29,598 nucleotides of DNA. Origin: a virus. The stretch covers positions 1-29,598 of IMG/VR virus record IMGVR_UViG_3300025413_000092; one strand, 5' to 3'. The position numbers and the translations under genes were made by a program. Below are positions 5,639 to 14,797 of this stretch, piece after piece; position 1 is the first letter of the stretch, and each line of letters opens with the position of its first letter. The notes under the pieces are model-generated. The model was given only the letters and a program-made list of their open reading frames with translations, did not search any database and was not told the DNA's origin.

Positions 5639-7047
5639 GTGATTTTTTAAATCCTATTTCAAGTCTTCAAGGTTTCGGGAGTAACTTACTAGGTTCAGTG
5701 AAAGCTGCACTAAATCCTACTTCGATTCTTAAAGATGCATTACACCAAGCAATAGGACTGAATCCTACTAAAGAACCAGGTACGGATTTCCGTAACGGTG
5801 ATATCCGCATCGAAAGCATCTCACTATTAAGTGAAGATGGGCAGAAAGTTTTTGATCTGATGTCACAGGTAGTTGACATCAATATCTATGAAAGCATTCT
5901 ATATCCTATCATTTTTGCTACAGTTACAATCAATGACGGTATTTCACTACGAAATACATTCCCTCTAGTTGGACATGAACTAATAGTCTTTAGAATTGCA
6001 ACACCAGGTGGAAACATTCGTGAATATTCATTTAGAACTATGGAAAGCCCAGGAACTGTAGTTCAATCTACAAATCGTAAGTTAGAAACATACTCAATAA
6101 ATCTTTGTAGTATTGAAGCATTCAGCAATATGAAAAACTTTATTGGTGCTCTTTCATACGAAGATAATATCAATAATGTTGTTCAGCGAATCTTAAAAGA
6201 TAATCTGAAAACTCCAAAGAACATTCGTATTGATAAGACTAAAGGTATTGAAAAGAATACAATTTCACTAGTACATCCTTTCCAAGCTATTAATCATCTA
6301 AAGCATATTGCAAGATCTGACAAGTATGGATCTCATCTTTGGGTTTTCTATGAAAGCAACCGTGATGGTTATGTCTTTACTACCATGGAACGCTTGATGG
6401 AGAATGGTGCTAAACTATTAAAACAAGATCTATCAGATAAACGATTCTATTTTGACACACTTCGAAATGATTCATATAGTCAGTTTAAATATAGAAACAT
6501 TCTAGCCTACAATAAGCTTACTGGTAAAGATCCAGGAGCTACTATTGTCTATGGGGGACTTTCAGGACAAGTAGTTGGCTTCGATATGCGTACCGGCAAA
6601 AGATCTGTTGTCACTTATAATGACTCAGCTTCAGACGGTAAGTTAGTCAAATCGGATATTGGTGGCAGTGGAACAAATCCTTCATCATTTACGTCGATGT
6701 ATGGTTCAGTTTCACCAGACAGAAAGAATATGATTCTAAGTTCTGCATATTCAGATCAGACTGATTTGCTTATGAGAGCGGTAAATAGTCAAGCTTATGT
6801 CACAAAACTTACCGAGAACATTACACAGATTGAAATTTATGGTGACTTTGAAGTTGCGATTGGTGACGTAATTGAGCTCAATCTTCCTACTGCTGCTTCT
6901 TCGATGGATCAGGAAGGTAAGTTGCATAATTATGATAGTGCGAATTATATTGTATCAGCGGTTAGACATATAATTCTAAATAGTGACAGACCACAACATG
7001 CAATGTCACTTGAATTACTTAAAGTTGGTTATCCAGGAGCTAAATAA
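5635..7047 (+). CDS. gp27: Baseplate central hub protein, gp27-like
   Basis: The product is 470 aa (T4 gp27 is 391 aa). After a variable N-terminal 60 residues come the hub-type strands RNGDIRIESISLLSEDG (53-69), VVDINIYESILYPIIFATVTIND and GHELIVFRIATPG, then a second half with PFQAINHLKHIARSDKYGSH and WVFYESNRDGYVFTTMERL. This is the two-domain tube-like arrangement of gp27/gpD hub proteins. The C-terminus (IEIYGDFEVAIGDVIELNLPTA) resembles the strand that contacts the spike. It lies immediately before the gp5-like spike, overlapping it by one base (TAATG at 7045-7049), matching the gp27-gp5 complex. Assignment is from pattern and order. Confidence 0.78.
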   Translation: MSDFLNPISSLQGFGSNLLGSVKAALNPTSILKDALHQAIGLNPTKEPGTDFRNGDIRIESISLLSEDGQKVFDLMSQVVDINIYESILYPIIFATVTINDGISLRNTFPLVGHELIVFRIATPGGNIREYSFRTMESPGTVVQSTNRKLETYSINLCSIEAFSNMKNFIGALSYEDNINNVVQRILKDNLKTPKNIRIDKTKGIEKNTISLVHPFQAINHLKHIARSDKYGSHLWVFYESNRDGYVFTTMERLMENGAKLLKQDLSDKRFYFDTLRNDSYSQFKYRNILAYNKLTGKDPGATIVYGGLSGQVVGFDMRTGKRSVVTYNDSASDGKLVKSDIGGSGTNPSSFTSMYGSVSPDRKNMILSSAYSDQTDLLMRAVNSQAYVTKLTENITQIEIYGDFEVAIGDVIELNLPTAASSMDQEGKLHNYDSANYIVSAVRHIILNSDRPQHAMSLELLKVGYPGAK

Positions 7048-7982
7048 TGAGTTATGGACCTTCACAGTATGCTGGCGAAAGCGGCTTTTATTGGTGGATA
7101 GGCAAAGTTGACAGCATCGAAGACGATCCTAAAAGTAGTAAACTTGGGATGGCTCGAGTTAAAATTTTTAATCTTCATGATGACGTAAAAGACAATACAG
7201 CACTTCCCTGGGCACAGTGTATGCTTCCAGTGACAAGTCCAAGTGTCCGCGGAGTTGGTGATACTCCGTCACTTCTAGTGGGTTCGATAGTCTTCGGCTT
7301 TTTTGCTGATGCTGTAGCAAGCATTAAGCAAGCTAAGGTTCCTATCATCATGGGAACCATTCCCGTCTTTCCATCTGATACAGACCATTCAATTCCTCTT
7401 GATGCCAGAGGCAAGCGTTCAATCAACAAGAAAGCTCAAAAGGTCGGAAATGAACCAGATGATCCATATAAGGCTTCATATCCTTCAAACCGAGTAATCA
7501 AAACTCAGTCAGGCCACATGATTGAACTCGACGATACTCCTGGGGCCGAACGTGTTCACATTTACCATAAATCCGGATCTTACATTGAAATGTCTCCAGA
7601 CGGCGGTGTAACTGTAAAGTCAGTCAAAGACAGTTTCGACATTGTCGGTGGAATCAAGAATATATATGTCGCAGGAGACTGCAAAGTACAAGTCGATGGA
7701 TCGATGAATGCGATTGTGAAAGGACCGATAAATATGGTAGGCCAATCTGACTTGAGTTTAATCGCTAAAGGTAGACTATTCCTTCAGGGAATGCTTGGAA
7801 TTAAAATGAGCTCAGGCTCAGATATTGCAATGGAAGCACCAGGAGGTGTAGCGGTAACTGATGGTAGCTTAAGTGTTATTGATGAACTATCAGTAGGAAC
7901 CGGAGCTACAGGAAGCATAATTGCGGGCGGTCGAAATTTACAGATTAGAGATGGTATTATTGTAGGGATAAGTGATACGTAA
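7047..7982 (+). CDS. gp5: Central spike protein, gp5-like, without lysozyme domain
   Basis: The product is 311 aa (T4 gp5 is 575 aa). Residues about 10-110 form the OB-fold: FYWWIGKVDSIEDDP, ARVKIFNL, PWAQCMLPV, GSIVFGFF, PIIMGTIP. The bridging motif SGHMIELDDTPGAERVHIYH (residues 156-175) and KSGSYIEMSPDG are the standard gp5/VgrG joint into the beta-helix. Residues about 180-300 are short alternating strands (VDGSMNAIVKGPINMVGQSD, SGSDIAMEAPGGVAVTDGSL) of the needle. No lysozyme catalytic region lies between OB-fold and needle, so peptidoglycan cleavage must come from another protein. The start overlaps the hub stop, and the stop overlaps the next ATG by one base. Confidence 0.85.
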   Translation: MSYGPSQYAGESGFYWWIGKVDSIEDDPKSSKLGMARVKIFNLHDDVKDNTALPWAQCMLPVTSPSVRGVGDTPSLLVGSIVFGFFADAVASIKQAKVPIIMGTIPVFPSDTDHSIPLDARGKRSINKKAQKVGNEPDDPYKASYPSNRVIKTQSGHMIELDDTPGAERVHIYHKSGSYIEMSPDGGVTVKSVKDSFDIVGGIKNIYVAGDCKVQVDGSMNAIVKGPINMVGQSDLSLIAKGRLFLQGMLGIKMSSGSDIAMEAPGGVAVTDGSLSVIDELSVGTGATGSIIAGGRNLQIRDGIIVGISDT

Positions 7983-9469
7983 TGGCAGATACAGTACCAA
8001 CAATTTCATCAGCTGCACTTGATGCTCAAATCGCTGCTAATATTGCGGCGATGCCTCAGATGTCGCCCTCGACAAATACAGGTTCTTGTAAAGTAAAGCG
8101 TGACCAAAAGACCGACAATAATCGAGTAAAACCTGGATCTACATTAGCACATGATATTGATGCTATTACAAAGAAGATTCAGAATACTACTGATTGTGAT
8201 AAACTTCAACACGAAATTAAAAAGCATCTAAATAGTCTTGAAGATGATATTAATGATAAATTAAAAGTGGTTGAAAAGAAACTTGGTGAGATTCTACCAA
8301 TTACGTCTCTGCCAACAAATCCTTTTAAAATACCAGCCTGGCTTAAAAAGTTTTCAATCGGTCGAATTCTTCCCGACCTAGATGCTACTATCGATTTCAT
8401 TCAGCGCGCAGTGGAAGTAACTACTGCAATGACCAAATTGGCGGCAGTTATTACAAGTGTGGCTCCAAGACTTAAACAGTGTGCTATTCAAGCAGAACAA
8501 CAGGCAATATCAAAAATTGAGTCAGATATTAGACATGCTATTGACAAAGAAGTTGCAAGTGTAAAGAAATCTATTACCGATGCAATTGCCAAAGCACTGT
8601 GTGATGAATCAATTGCCACTGCAGGTGGAGCACCAACTACATCAGATACATTGAGCACAGTACTGTCAGGAGTAGATGCCGTTACATCATTAATTCATGG
8701 TGTGAATAATCTAATCAACACCACAACAAATGGAATCAACAATAGTTTAGCTGCAATTGGTGCCAATCAAAGTGTTATTCAAAACATCACAGGTATTCCA
8801 CCTGTCATTGACACCTCATCTGTAAACAATTTTATTACTTCAGTCAATAGTACTGATTATACACAATATAAGAATGATGTCAACACCGTTTTGAATCTTC
8901 CTGCACCAGATATCATTTCTTTACCTGTAGCAAATGGCAATCCAATGATCGGCAATACCGTCATGTGTTCTGATGGCGTCTGGGCTGCAAACGGCGTTAG
9001 CAATAATGCTGCATTCACATATTCGTATCAGTGGTCAAGAAACGGAGTAGAAATCTATGGTGCCAACACCAATTCGTATTCTCCTGTTCTTGACGATATT
9101 GAATCTACTTTATTTTGTGTTGTCACAGCAGAAAACCAAGTCAATGTTGAACAAGCACAATCAAATCAGATTGGACCAGTAACGTTCGGTTTAGCTCCTG
9201 CTGACATGCCGGCAATCTACGGTTCTGCAGCATCTGGACAAACTTTGACTTGCACACAAGGTAATTGGCCAACAGGAACAAAGGCATTCCAATACGAGTG
9301 GTATCAAGCAGATACTAACTATATTGTTCAGAACGTTACATCTGCAAATAATACTTATAAAGTAAAAGTTTCAGATATAGGTCATCCACTTTTTTGTAGA
9401 GTTTATGGGCAGACTACTAAATATCTTCTGCATGTTGATACCGCAAATACATCAGTTGTCACATATTAA
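7982..9469 (+). CDS. Virion protein with helical N-half and two C-terminal Ig-like domains
   Basis: The product is 495 aa. Residues about 45-210 are Lys/Glu/Asp/Ile-rich and strongly helical (LEDDINDKLKVVEKKLGEIL, QQAISKIESDIRHAIDKEVA), probably coiled coils. Residues about 215-305 are Ser/Thr/Asn-rich. The end has two tandem Ig-like repeats of the invasin/intimin-like type, each with the pattern G-x-x-x-x-C-x-x-G-x-W, Y/F-x-Y-x-W, then D-x-x-x-x-L-x-C: the first has TVMCSDGVW, SYQWSRNGVEIYGAN and LFCVVTAEN; the second has TLTCTQGNW, QYEWYQ and LFCRV. Such domains decorate many phage tails and are thought to bind surface carbohydrates. It lies between spike and gp25, so a baseplate-attached adhesin is likely. 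Exact role unknown. Confidence 0.75.
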   Translation: MADTVPTISSAALDAQIAANIAAMPQMSPSTNTGSCKVKRDQKTDNNRVKPGSTLAHDIDAITKKIQNTTDCDKLQHEIKKHLNSLEDDINDKLKVVEKKLGEILPITSLPTNPFKIPAWLKKFSIGRILPDLDATIDFIQRAVEVTTAMTKLAAVITSVAPRLKQCAIQAEQQAISKIESDIRHAIDKEVASVKKSITDAIAKALCDESIATAGGAPTTSDTLSTVLSGVDAVTSLIHGVNNLINTTTNGINNSLAAIGANQSVIQNITGIPPVIDTSSVNNFITSVNSTDYTQYKNDVNTVLNLPAPDIISLPVANGNPMIGNTVMCSDGVWAANGVSNNAAFTYSYQWSRNGVEIYGANTNSYSPVLDDIESTLFCVVTAENQVNVEQAQSNQIGPVTFGLAPADMPAIYGSAASGQTLTCTQGNWPTGTKAFQYEWYQADTNYIVQNVTSANNTYKVKVSDIGHPLFCRVYGQTTKYLLHVDTANTSVVTY

Positions 9470-9480
9470 GAGAGTAAACC

Positions 9481-9897
9481 ATGACTGCCACTAGTTCAAA
9501 TAGAATAAAAACTACTGATATCATTTATAGTGATTTCCTCAACGATCTAGTTCCTCATCCGGTTCATAAGGACATTGTTCGTTATATCAATGAACATGCA
9601 GTTACTAGTTCTATCCGTAATCTAATTTTAACGGATGCAGGTGAACGCCTTTATACTCCTGATGTCGGCGGTAGTATTAGATCATTACTATTTGAAAACA
9701 TCAATGGTGCAACAGCCGAATCAATCTCTATGCGAATTCAGTTGACTATAAGTAAATATGAACCAAGAGCTATGGCATTAAATGTCGTAGTAGTTCCTTA
9801 CTATGATAGTAATGCTTATGTAGTGACCGTCACATATTCTTTAATAAATAAATCCGATCCAGTTACTGTTAATATTACCCTTAATAGAGTACGATAA
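9481..9897 (+). CDS. gp25: Baseplate wedge sheath-initiator, gp25 homologue
   Basis: The product is 138 aa (T4 gp25 is 132 aa). The family signature is clear: SSIRNLILTDAGERLYTPDV (residues 43-62), GGSIRSLLFENINGA, then IQLTISKYEPRA with the core EPR triad that gp25 and its type VI secretion relative TssE share. gp25 sits in the wedge and starts sheath assembly around the tube. The ATG follows a purine-rich stretch (AGAG) 11 nt after the Ig-protein stop, and gp6 begins 2 nt after the stop here, the same gp25-gp6 pairing as in other contractile systems. Confidence 0.92.
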   Translation: MTATSSNRIKTTDIIYSDFLNDLVPHPVHKDIVRYINEHAVTSSIRNLILTDAGERLYTPDVGGSIRSLLFENINGATAESISMRIQLTISKYEPRAMALNVVVVPYYDSNAYVVTVTYSLINKSDPVTVNITLNRVR

Positions 9898-9899
9898 GA

Positions 9900-11681
9900 A
9901 TGTCAAATAGCTCAATTATTCTAAGCAGTTTAGATTTTGATACCCACAAAAATACGCTTAAAGCTTATTTGAGGTCACAAGATCGCTTCAAAGACTACGA
10001 CTTTGAAGGTTCAAACATGAACGTTCTGCTTGACATTCTGTCTTATAATACATTCCACAATGCCTTCTATTTGAATATGATTGGCAATGAAATGTTTCTT
10101 GATACTGCTCAATTAAGAGATTCCGTAGTTTCACACACAAAGGAATTAAACTACGTTCCGAAATCATTTACTTCGGCTAAAGCTTTAGTGAATATTACTG
10201 TTGTTTCAAGTAATATCAACAAACGAAGTCTAGTGATTCCAAAAGGATTTACATTCACATCGCCTGCATTGAATAGCAACTATACTTTTACAGTTGCTGA
10301 AAACATTACAATGACTGATTATACTATCTCTCCTGATAACATTCAGATTACTTTCACAGCCACTGATGTTGTATTGTATGAAGGTTATTATGTCACTGAC
10401 ACATATACAGTTTCATATCAGAATCCTCAGCGTTATCTAATTTCAAATCAGACTGTTGATACATCATCAATTGGTGTTCTTGTTCATGAAGATGCTGGTG
10501 CAACTACATATACCTACACAAACGCACCTTCACTATTTGATCTGACCTCTACATCAACCGTATTCTTCATTCAGGCAGCAGAGAATAGTGCCTACGAAAT
10601 TGAATTTGGAGATGGAATTAGCGGTAGAGCCCCAAAGAATAATTCCGTAATTTCCATCGAATATAGAATCACAACTGGTGAGTTGCCAAATGGCTGTAAT
10701 CAGTTTTATCCTGACGGTTCAATCGATGGAGAAACAAACATTCAGATCACATGCACTTCAGTGGCTGCCGGCGGTTCTGTTTCTGAATCTCTAGATTCTA
10801 TCAAGTTCAATGCACCCAGACACTTTACTACACAAGAACGTGCAATTACTACAGGCGATTATGAAACACTTCTTAAGCTTAACTTCCCAGAAGTAAATGC
10901 TGTAACTGCTTATGGTGGTGAAACACTAAATCCACCTCAGTATGGCATGGTTTTTGTTGCGGTAGATCTAGTTGATATGGATGGTTTACCAGACATTAAG
11001 AAGACTGAGTATTACAATTTCTTGAAACCAAGATCTCCAGTATCTATTCAGCCGGTTTTTGTTGAACCAGATTATACATATATTGGAATCACATCAAAGA
11101 TTAAGTATAATGTGAATGTCACTTCACTATCTGGCAATGATATTCAATCAATCGTTTCATCAGCAATTCTACAATATGCTCAGACATATCTAAATAACTT
11201 TAATAAAACATTTAGATACTCAAAACTAGTTGAAAGCATTGATGCGTCTCAAGTTTCTATTGTTTCAAATGAGACTGATTTTAGAATTATCAAATCTATC
11301 ACACCAATTACTGGTAATTTTGAAACATTCGATGTTAATTACAATATTGAACTTTCAATCCAATATAATGCTGGTAAATCATTTGCAGTAACTTCTACTT
11401 CAGTTATATACAGTGGACAACAATGTATTATTCAAGATGATGGAGCAGGTGTTTTAAATCTAGTATCTACCTACAACAATCAGATCGTAACTAATGTTGG
11501 AACCATCGACTATACAAAAGGACTACTTCAGTTCTCAAATCTAAAGCTAGATAGCTATTTTGGTCCTTCAATTAAGCTTTATGCGACATCAAAGGATAAA
11601 GATGTTTCAACCATTAATAATGTGATTCTAAATATAATTCAAGAAGATATTTCACTTACTGTTGAGGCTGTCCGAATCTAA
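9900..11681 (+). CDS. gp6: Baseplate wedge protein, gp6 homologue
   Basis: The product is 593 aa (T4 gp6 is 660 aa). The N-terminus is diagnostic: LDFDTHKNTLKAYLRSQDRF (residues 11-30) and YDFEGSNMNVLLDILSYNTF (33-52), then LDTAQLRDSVVSHTKELNY. Around residue 230 it has EIEFGDGISGRAP, and around 314 the gpJ-like core ERAITTGDYETLLKLNFPEV. The C-terminal half (from about residue 385) carries the KIKYNVNVTSLSG-type domain that dimerises in T4 gp6. gp6 forms the inner ring around the hub and triggers sheath contraction with gp7 and gp25. The stop overlaps the gp7 ATG by one base. Confidence 0.92.
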   Translation: MSNSSIILSSLDFDTHKNTLKAYLRSQDRFKDYDFEGSNMNVLLDILSYNTFHNAFYLNMIGNEMFLDTAQLRDSVVSHTKELNYVPKSFTSAKALVNITVVSSNINKRSLVIPKGFTFTSPALNSNYTFTVAENITMTDYTISPDNIQITFTATDVVLYEGYYVTDTYTVSYQNPQRYLISNQTVDTSSIGVLVHEDAGATTYTYTNAPSLFDLTSTSTVFFIQAAENSAYEIEFGDGISGRAPKNNSVISIEYRITTGELPNGCNQFYPDGSIDGETNIQITCTSVAAGGSVSESLDSIKFNAPRHFTTQERAITTGDYETLLKLNFPEVNAVTAYGGETLNPPQYGMVFVAVDLVDMDGLPDIKKTEYYNFLKPRSPVSIQPVFVEPDYTYIGITSKIKYNVNVTSLSGNDIQSIVSSAILQYAQTYLNNFNKTFRYSKLVESIDASQVSIVSNETDFRIIKSITPITGNFETFDVNYNIELSIQYNAGKSFAVTSTSVIYSGQQCIIQDDGAGVLNLVSTYNNQIVTNVGTIDYTKGLLQFSNLKLDSYFGPSIKLYATSKDKDVSTINNVILNIIQEDISLTVEAVRI

Positions 11682-14600
11682 TGTCTATTGAGCAAAAGAT
11701 CTCACCACTTGTTCAGAATATGTTCCCTGCATTTTATGCAGAAGAAGGACAGTCTTTCATTGCTTTTGTGAAAGCTTATTACGAATTTCTTGAACAGAAT
11801 TTTCAATTACTCACCTTGGATAATAATACAAACTTCAACATTGGAGACACCATTATTCAAGGATCCGTAATTGGCACAATTGTCAATTATGTCAATTCTG
11901 ATATACTAGTTTTAGTTAGTGGACTCGAGACATTTAAATGTGTCACAATGTGTTCGGATCTAACTCCTATCACAAGTTCATCAGGTGGTACTGCTATAAT
12001 TAAGCATGGTGGTATGAGTAGAAGACTTGGTGCGATCTTTTTGTCTCGAAATCTACAAAACATTCGCGACATTGACACTACCATGGATATCTTTCTTACT
12101 AACTTTAAGGAAAAATATCTAAGCAATATTGAATTTGATACTGCAACCAATAAAAAGCTTCTGGTTAAAAACTCGTTCGATCTTTATCGTTCAAAAGGTA
12201 CTTCAAGATCGATTGACTTATTTTTCAGATTAATGTATGGTATCAATTCGTCAGTTTATTATCCCGGCGAAGATCTGTTCAAATTGTCTGCTGGGGAATG
12301 GTTTAAACCACAGTATCTTGAAATTGCTTGTGTTGGTGATTTTTCGTTTAGAGCAGTTCAGTTAATCGGCAAGTTGGTAACTGGTGTCACATCGGGTGCA
12401 AAAGCATTCGTTGAGAAATATGTCAAACACAAACTACAGAACGGCTTCTCTCATGTTCTTTATGTAACAAATGTGACTGGAACTTTTGTTCCAGGTGAAC
12501 TGATTAAGAATGATGTTGTATATTCAGACTCACCTAAGATCTTGGGTTCATTGGCTGCTTTAGAAAATATCCAAACTCTTTCATCTAACTTTAATATTGG
12601 GGATATCGTTTCTGTTCAATCTACAAATGGATTAAACGGACTTGCTAAAGTAACTAGCACTAACGATTCTACAGGATCCGTAATCTTTAATCTACTAGAT
12701 AGTGGATGGGGATATTCAGTGAATGTAGGCAATACAGATCCTACATTTCTAGCAGATCATTCACAGACTATTGTCTCAAGCAATATACTATTTGTTTCCA
12801 GCTTAAGCACAGGTAATGTGATTTCAAGTATATCTGTAGCAAACAGCGGGTCTTCATACAATAATACTGATGTTATAACACTAGTTTCACCATATACTAA
12901 TGCATTAGCACGACCAATTACAAGTCCTACTGGTTCAGTGACAAGCATTGTACTTACAAATCCTGGAACTGGTTTCTTTACCGCACCATCTTCAATCTTG
13001 ATTTCAAACTCTTCAGGTGGTTCAAGTAATGGTAGCGGTTTAGCTTATGGTATAACATATGATAATCCAGTAAGAACTTTCGGATATTTACAGAAAGTAG
13101 TTCAAAGAAAAGCAGATATTGCATTTAATACTGCTACCGTGTCATCAGCTTGGGGTTCTAATGTAGCAGTACTTATCAGTAATGGATCAAGCATTATTGG
13201 ATCTGGAGCTATTATTGCATTTGATAATCTTACAAGTAATACAGGAACTGCAAGTCTTCTACTAGATAATAACTTCATGGTAGCGGCAAATAATAAGATA
13301 ATTCTGACTTCAAACTCACAAGTTTCAGCCAATATCAGTAGCTATTCTGATGTTTCTGCTACAGGTAGATTGATTAACATTCCTTCATCTGCTACATTAT
13401 CAGTTGACAGCGCTTCTAATCTATATTTTAATTTAAATGTTGGTGATATAATCTATCAGAAAACTTCATCAGGTCAATTGATTTCTAGTGCTTCTGTAGC
13501 TGAAACTGTAACTACAAAAGGTCTTGTAGTTGTGAATAATATTCAAGGTCCTTTTATTTTAGGACAGAATGTATATTCTGCAAATACTCTACTAAATGCA
13601 AGTCTATTAGACTATAAAGTAGCATTGGGCATTTATCAAGTAAACAATGCTTTTACAACTACTGATATAACTCCTTCAGCAAAGATTATTATTCCTTATG
13701 CAGGTCTTAATGCATCATTGAATACTATTGCAGGAGGGACTGATGCAAAGTATAATGTGAGTACTATTTCAAACTATGAAACAGTGTCACTAAATACAGA
13801 TCTGATTGCTAACAGTTCCATTTATAAATCTCGTATTAATGCCACACAGTATAATCTACCTGCATCACCAACGGCAAATATATCTTCAGTTATTTCAAGT
13901 TCATTAACTTATAAGAATTTTGTTCTGGGTGAGATTTTCGGGCTTGGGTTTATTGACCCTGGCACCAATTATTCAGAAGATCCAATTCTTTTGACATATC
14001 AGCCTTATACTTCTGGTTATGCATATAAAGATTACATTTTTACACTATCAAACATTAATGGTTCTTTCTCTACTAGTGAATACGTTCAGCAGATAGACAA
14101 TGCAAATAATGTCATCGCAAAAGGCATTATCAAATCTATCTCGGGCTCGACAATGCATGTAAAGCGTATTCAATTTAACAATAATTTTAATAGCAATGTT
14201 CAAATTATTGGATCTGTTACAGGTACTACGGCGAACATTTCGCTTATTTCCGATCAGACTTCAGGTAATATAGGTTGGAATGCTAATGTAGAATCTTCAG
14301 TATTTACCGCAAATGGCGTGATTACTGGTCTGTCTGTGTCAGATTCTGGCTTCGGTTTTATTGGAGGCCAAGAAGCTACATTTTCACTAGATGGAAGAAC
14401 AGGCACTGCGACAATAATTAATCACGGATTAGGAATCGGTTCAGGTAGATATAGAAATAGTAAAGGCTTTGTTTCCGATCTTTCAAAAATCCAAGATGGT
14501 TCTTACTATCAAGAATATTCATACGATGTGATTTCAAGAATACCACTTGAGCGTTATTCTGATATGTTCAAGAAAGTCATGCACACAGCAGGTACTAAAT

Positions 14601-14752
14601 TCTTCGGGACTATTCTTGTTGATAGTATTAATGAAGTATCTGTCACAATAGCTAATTCTCAAATCGAATTTACAGATCCTTATGTAATTCAAGATCGAAT
14701 TCTTGAAAATGTCCAAGAAAGATCAAGTATAGAGATTGAAATAAGAAGTTAA
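11681..14752 (+). CDS. gp7: Baseplate wedge protein, gp7 homologue
   Basis: The product is 1023 aa (T4 gp7 is 1032 aa). The start QKISPLVQNMFPAFYAEEGQ and the block ATNKKLLVKNSFDLYRSKGT, SRSIDLFFRLMYG, GEDLFKLSAGEWFKPQYLEI (about residues 154-213) are strongly conserved in gp7 of marine T4-like phages. Residues about 215-930 are long beta-rich repeats: F-x-(I/V/P)-G-(D/E) modules (for example FNIGDIVSVQS, FVPGELIKND) and G-x-G-(Y/F) hairpins (NSGSSYNN, NPGTGFFTAPS, DPGTNYSEDP, DSGFGFIGG). The C-terminus (SYDVISRIPLERYSDMFKKV, about 947-966) is also conserved. gp7 is the backbone of the wedge heterotrimer with gp6. A gap of 45 nt with a late promoter follows. Confidence 0.88.
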   Translation: MSIEQKISPLVQNMFPAFYAEEGQSFIAFVKAYYEFLEQNFQLLTLDNNTNFNIGDTIIQGSVIGTIVNYVNSDILVLVSGLETFKCVTMCSDLTPITSSSGGTAIIKHGGMSRRLGAIFLSRNLQNIRDIDTTMDIFLTNFKEKYLSNIEFDTATNKKLLVKNSFDLYRSKGTSRSIDLFFRLMYGINSSVYYPGEDLFKLSAGEWFKPQYLEIACVGDFSFRAVQLIGKLVTGVTSGAKAFVEKYVKHKLQNGFSHVLYVTNVTGTFVPGELIKNDVVYSDSPKILGSLAALENIQTLSSNFNIGDIVSVQSTNGLNGLAKVTSTNDSTGSVIFNLLDSGWGYSVNVGNTDPTFLADHSQTIVSSNILFVSSLSTGNVISSISVANSGSSYNNTDVITLVSPYTNALARPITSPTGSVTSIVLTNPGTGFFTAPSSILISNSSGGSSNGSGLAYGITYDNPVRTFGYLQKVVQRKADIAFNTATVSSAWGSNVAVLISNGSSIIGSGAIIAFDNLTSNTGTASLLLDNNFMVAANNKIILTSNSQVSANISSYSDVSATGRLINIPSSATLSVDSASNLYFNLNVGDIIYQKTSSGQLISSASVAETVTTKGLVVVNNIQGPFILGQNVYSANTLLNASLLDYKVALGIYQVNNAFTTTDITPSAKIIIPYAGLNASLNTIAGGTDAKYNVSTISNYETVSLNTDLIANSSIYKSRINATQYNLPASPTANISSVISSSLTYKNFVLGEIFGLGFIDPGTNYSEDPILLTYQPYTSGYAYKDYIFTLSNINGSFSTSEYVQQIDNANNVIAKGIIKSISGSTMHVKRIQFNNNFNSNVQIIGSVTGTTANISLISDQTSGNIGWNANVESSVFTANGVITGLSVSDSGFGFIGGQEATFSLDGRTGTATIINHGLGIGSGRYRNSKGFVSDLSKIQDGSYYQEYSYDVISRIPLERYSDMFKKVMHTAGTKFFGTILVDSINEVSVTIANSQIEFTDPYVIQDRILENVQERSSIEIEIRS

Positions 14753-14759
14753 GATTCAA

Positions 14760-14767
14760 TATAAATA
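14760..14767 (+). promoter_or_regulatory. T4-type late promoter, TATAAATA
   Basis: A perfect TATAAATA sits at the end of the gp7 gene region, 8 nt after its stop and 38 nt before the gp8 ATG. This is the largest intergenic gap in the rightward block. The expected transcript start is about 14773. It should drive gp8 and the long downstream genes. Confidence 0.8.
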
Positions 14768-14797
14768 AAAAATAACTTTAAGGTATCGACTACTATT

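Noticed and set aside
7175-7429. Antisense open frame within the gp5-like spike
   Set aside because: Shadow of the OB-fold coding region; no start signal.
14753-14797. Possible transcription terminator between gp7 and gp8
   Set aside because: No stem-loop with a T-run is visible; the gap is explained by the late promoter and leader.
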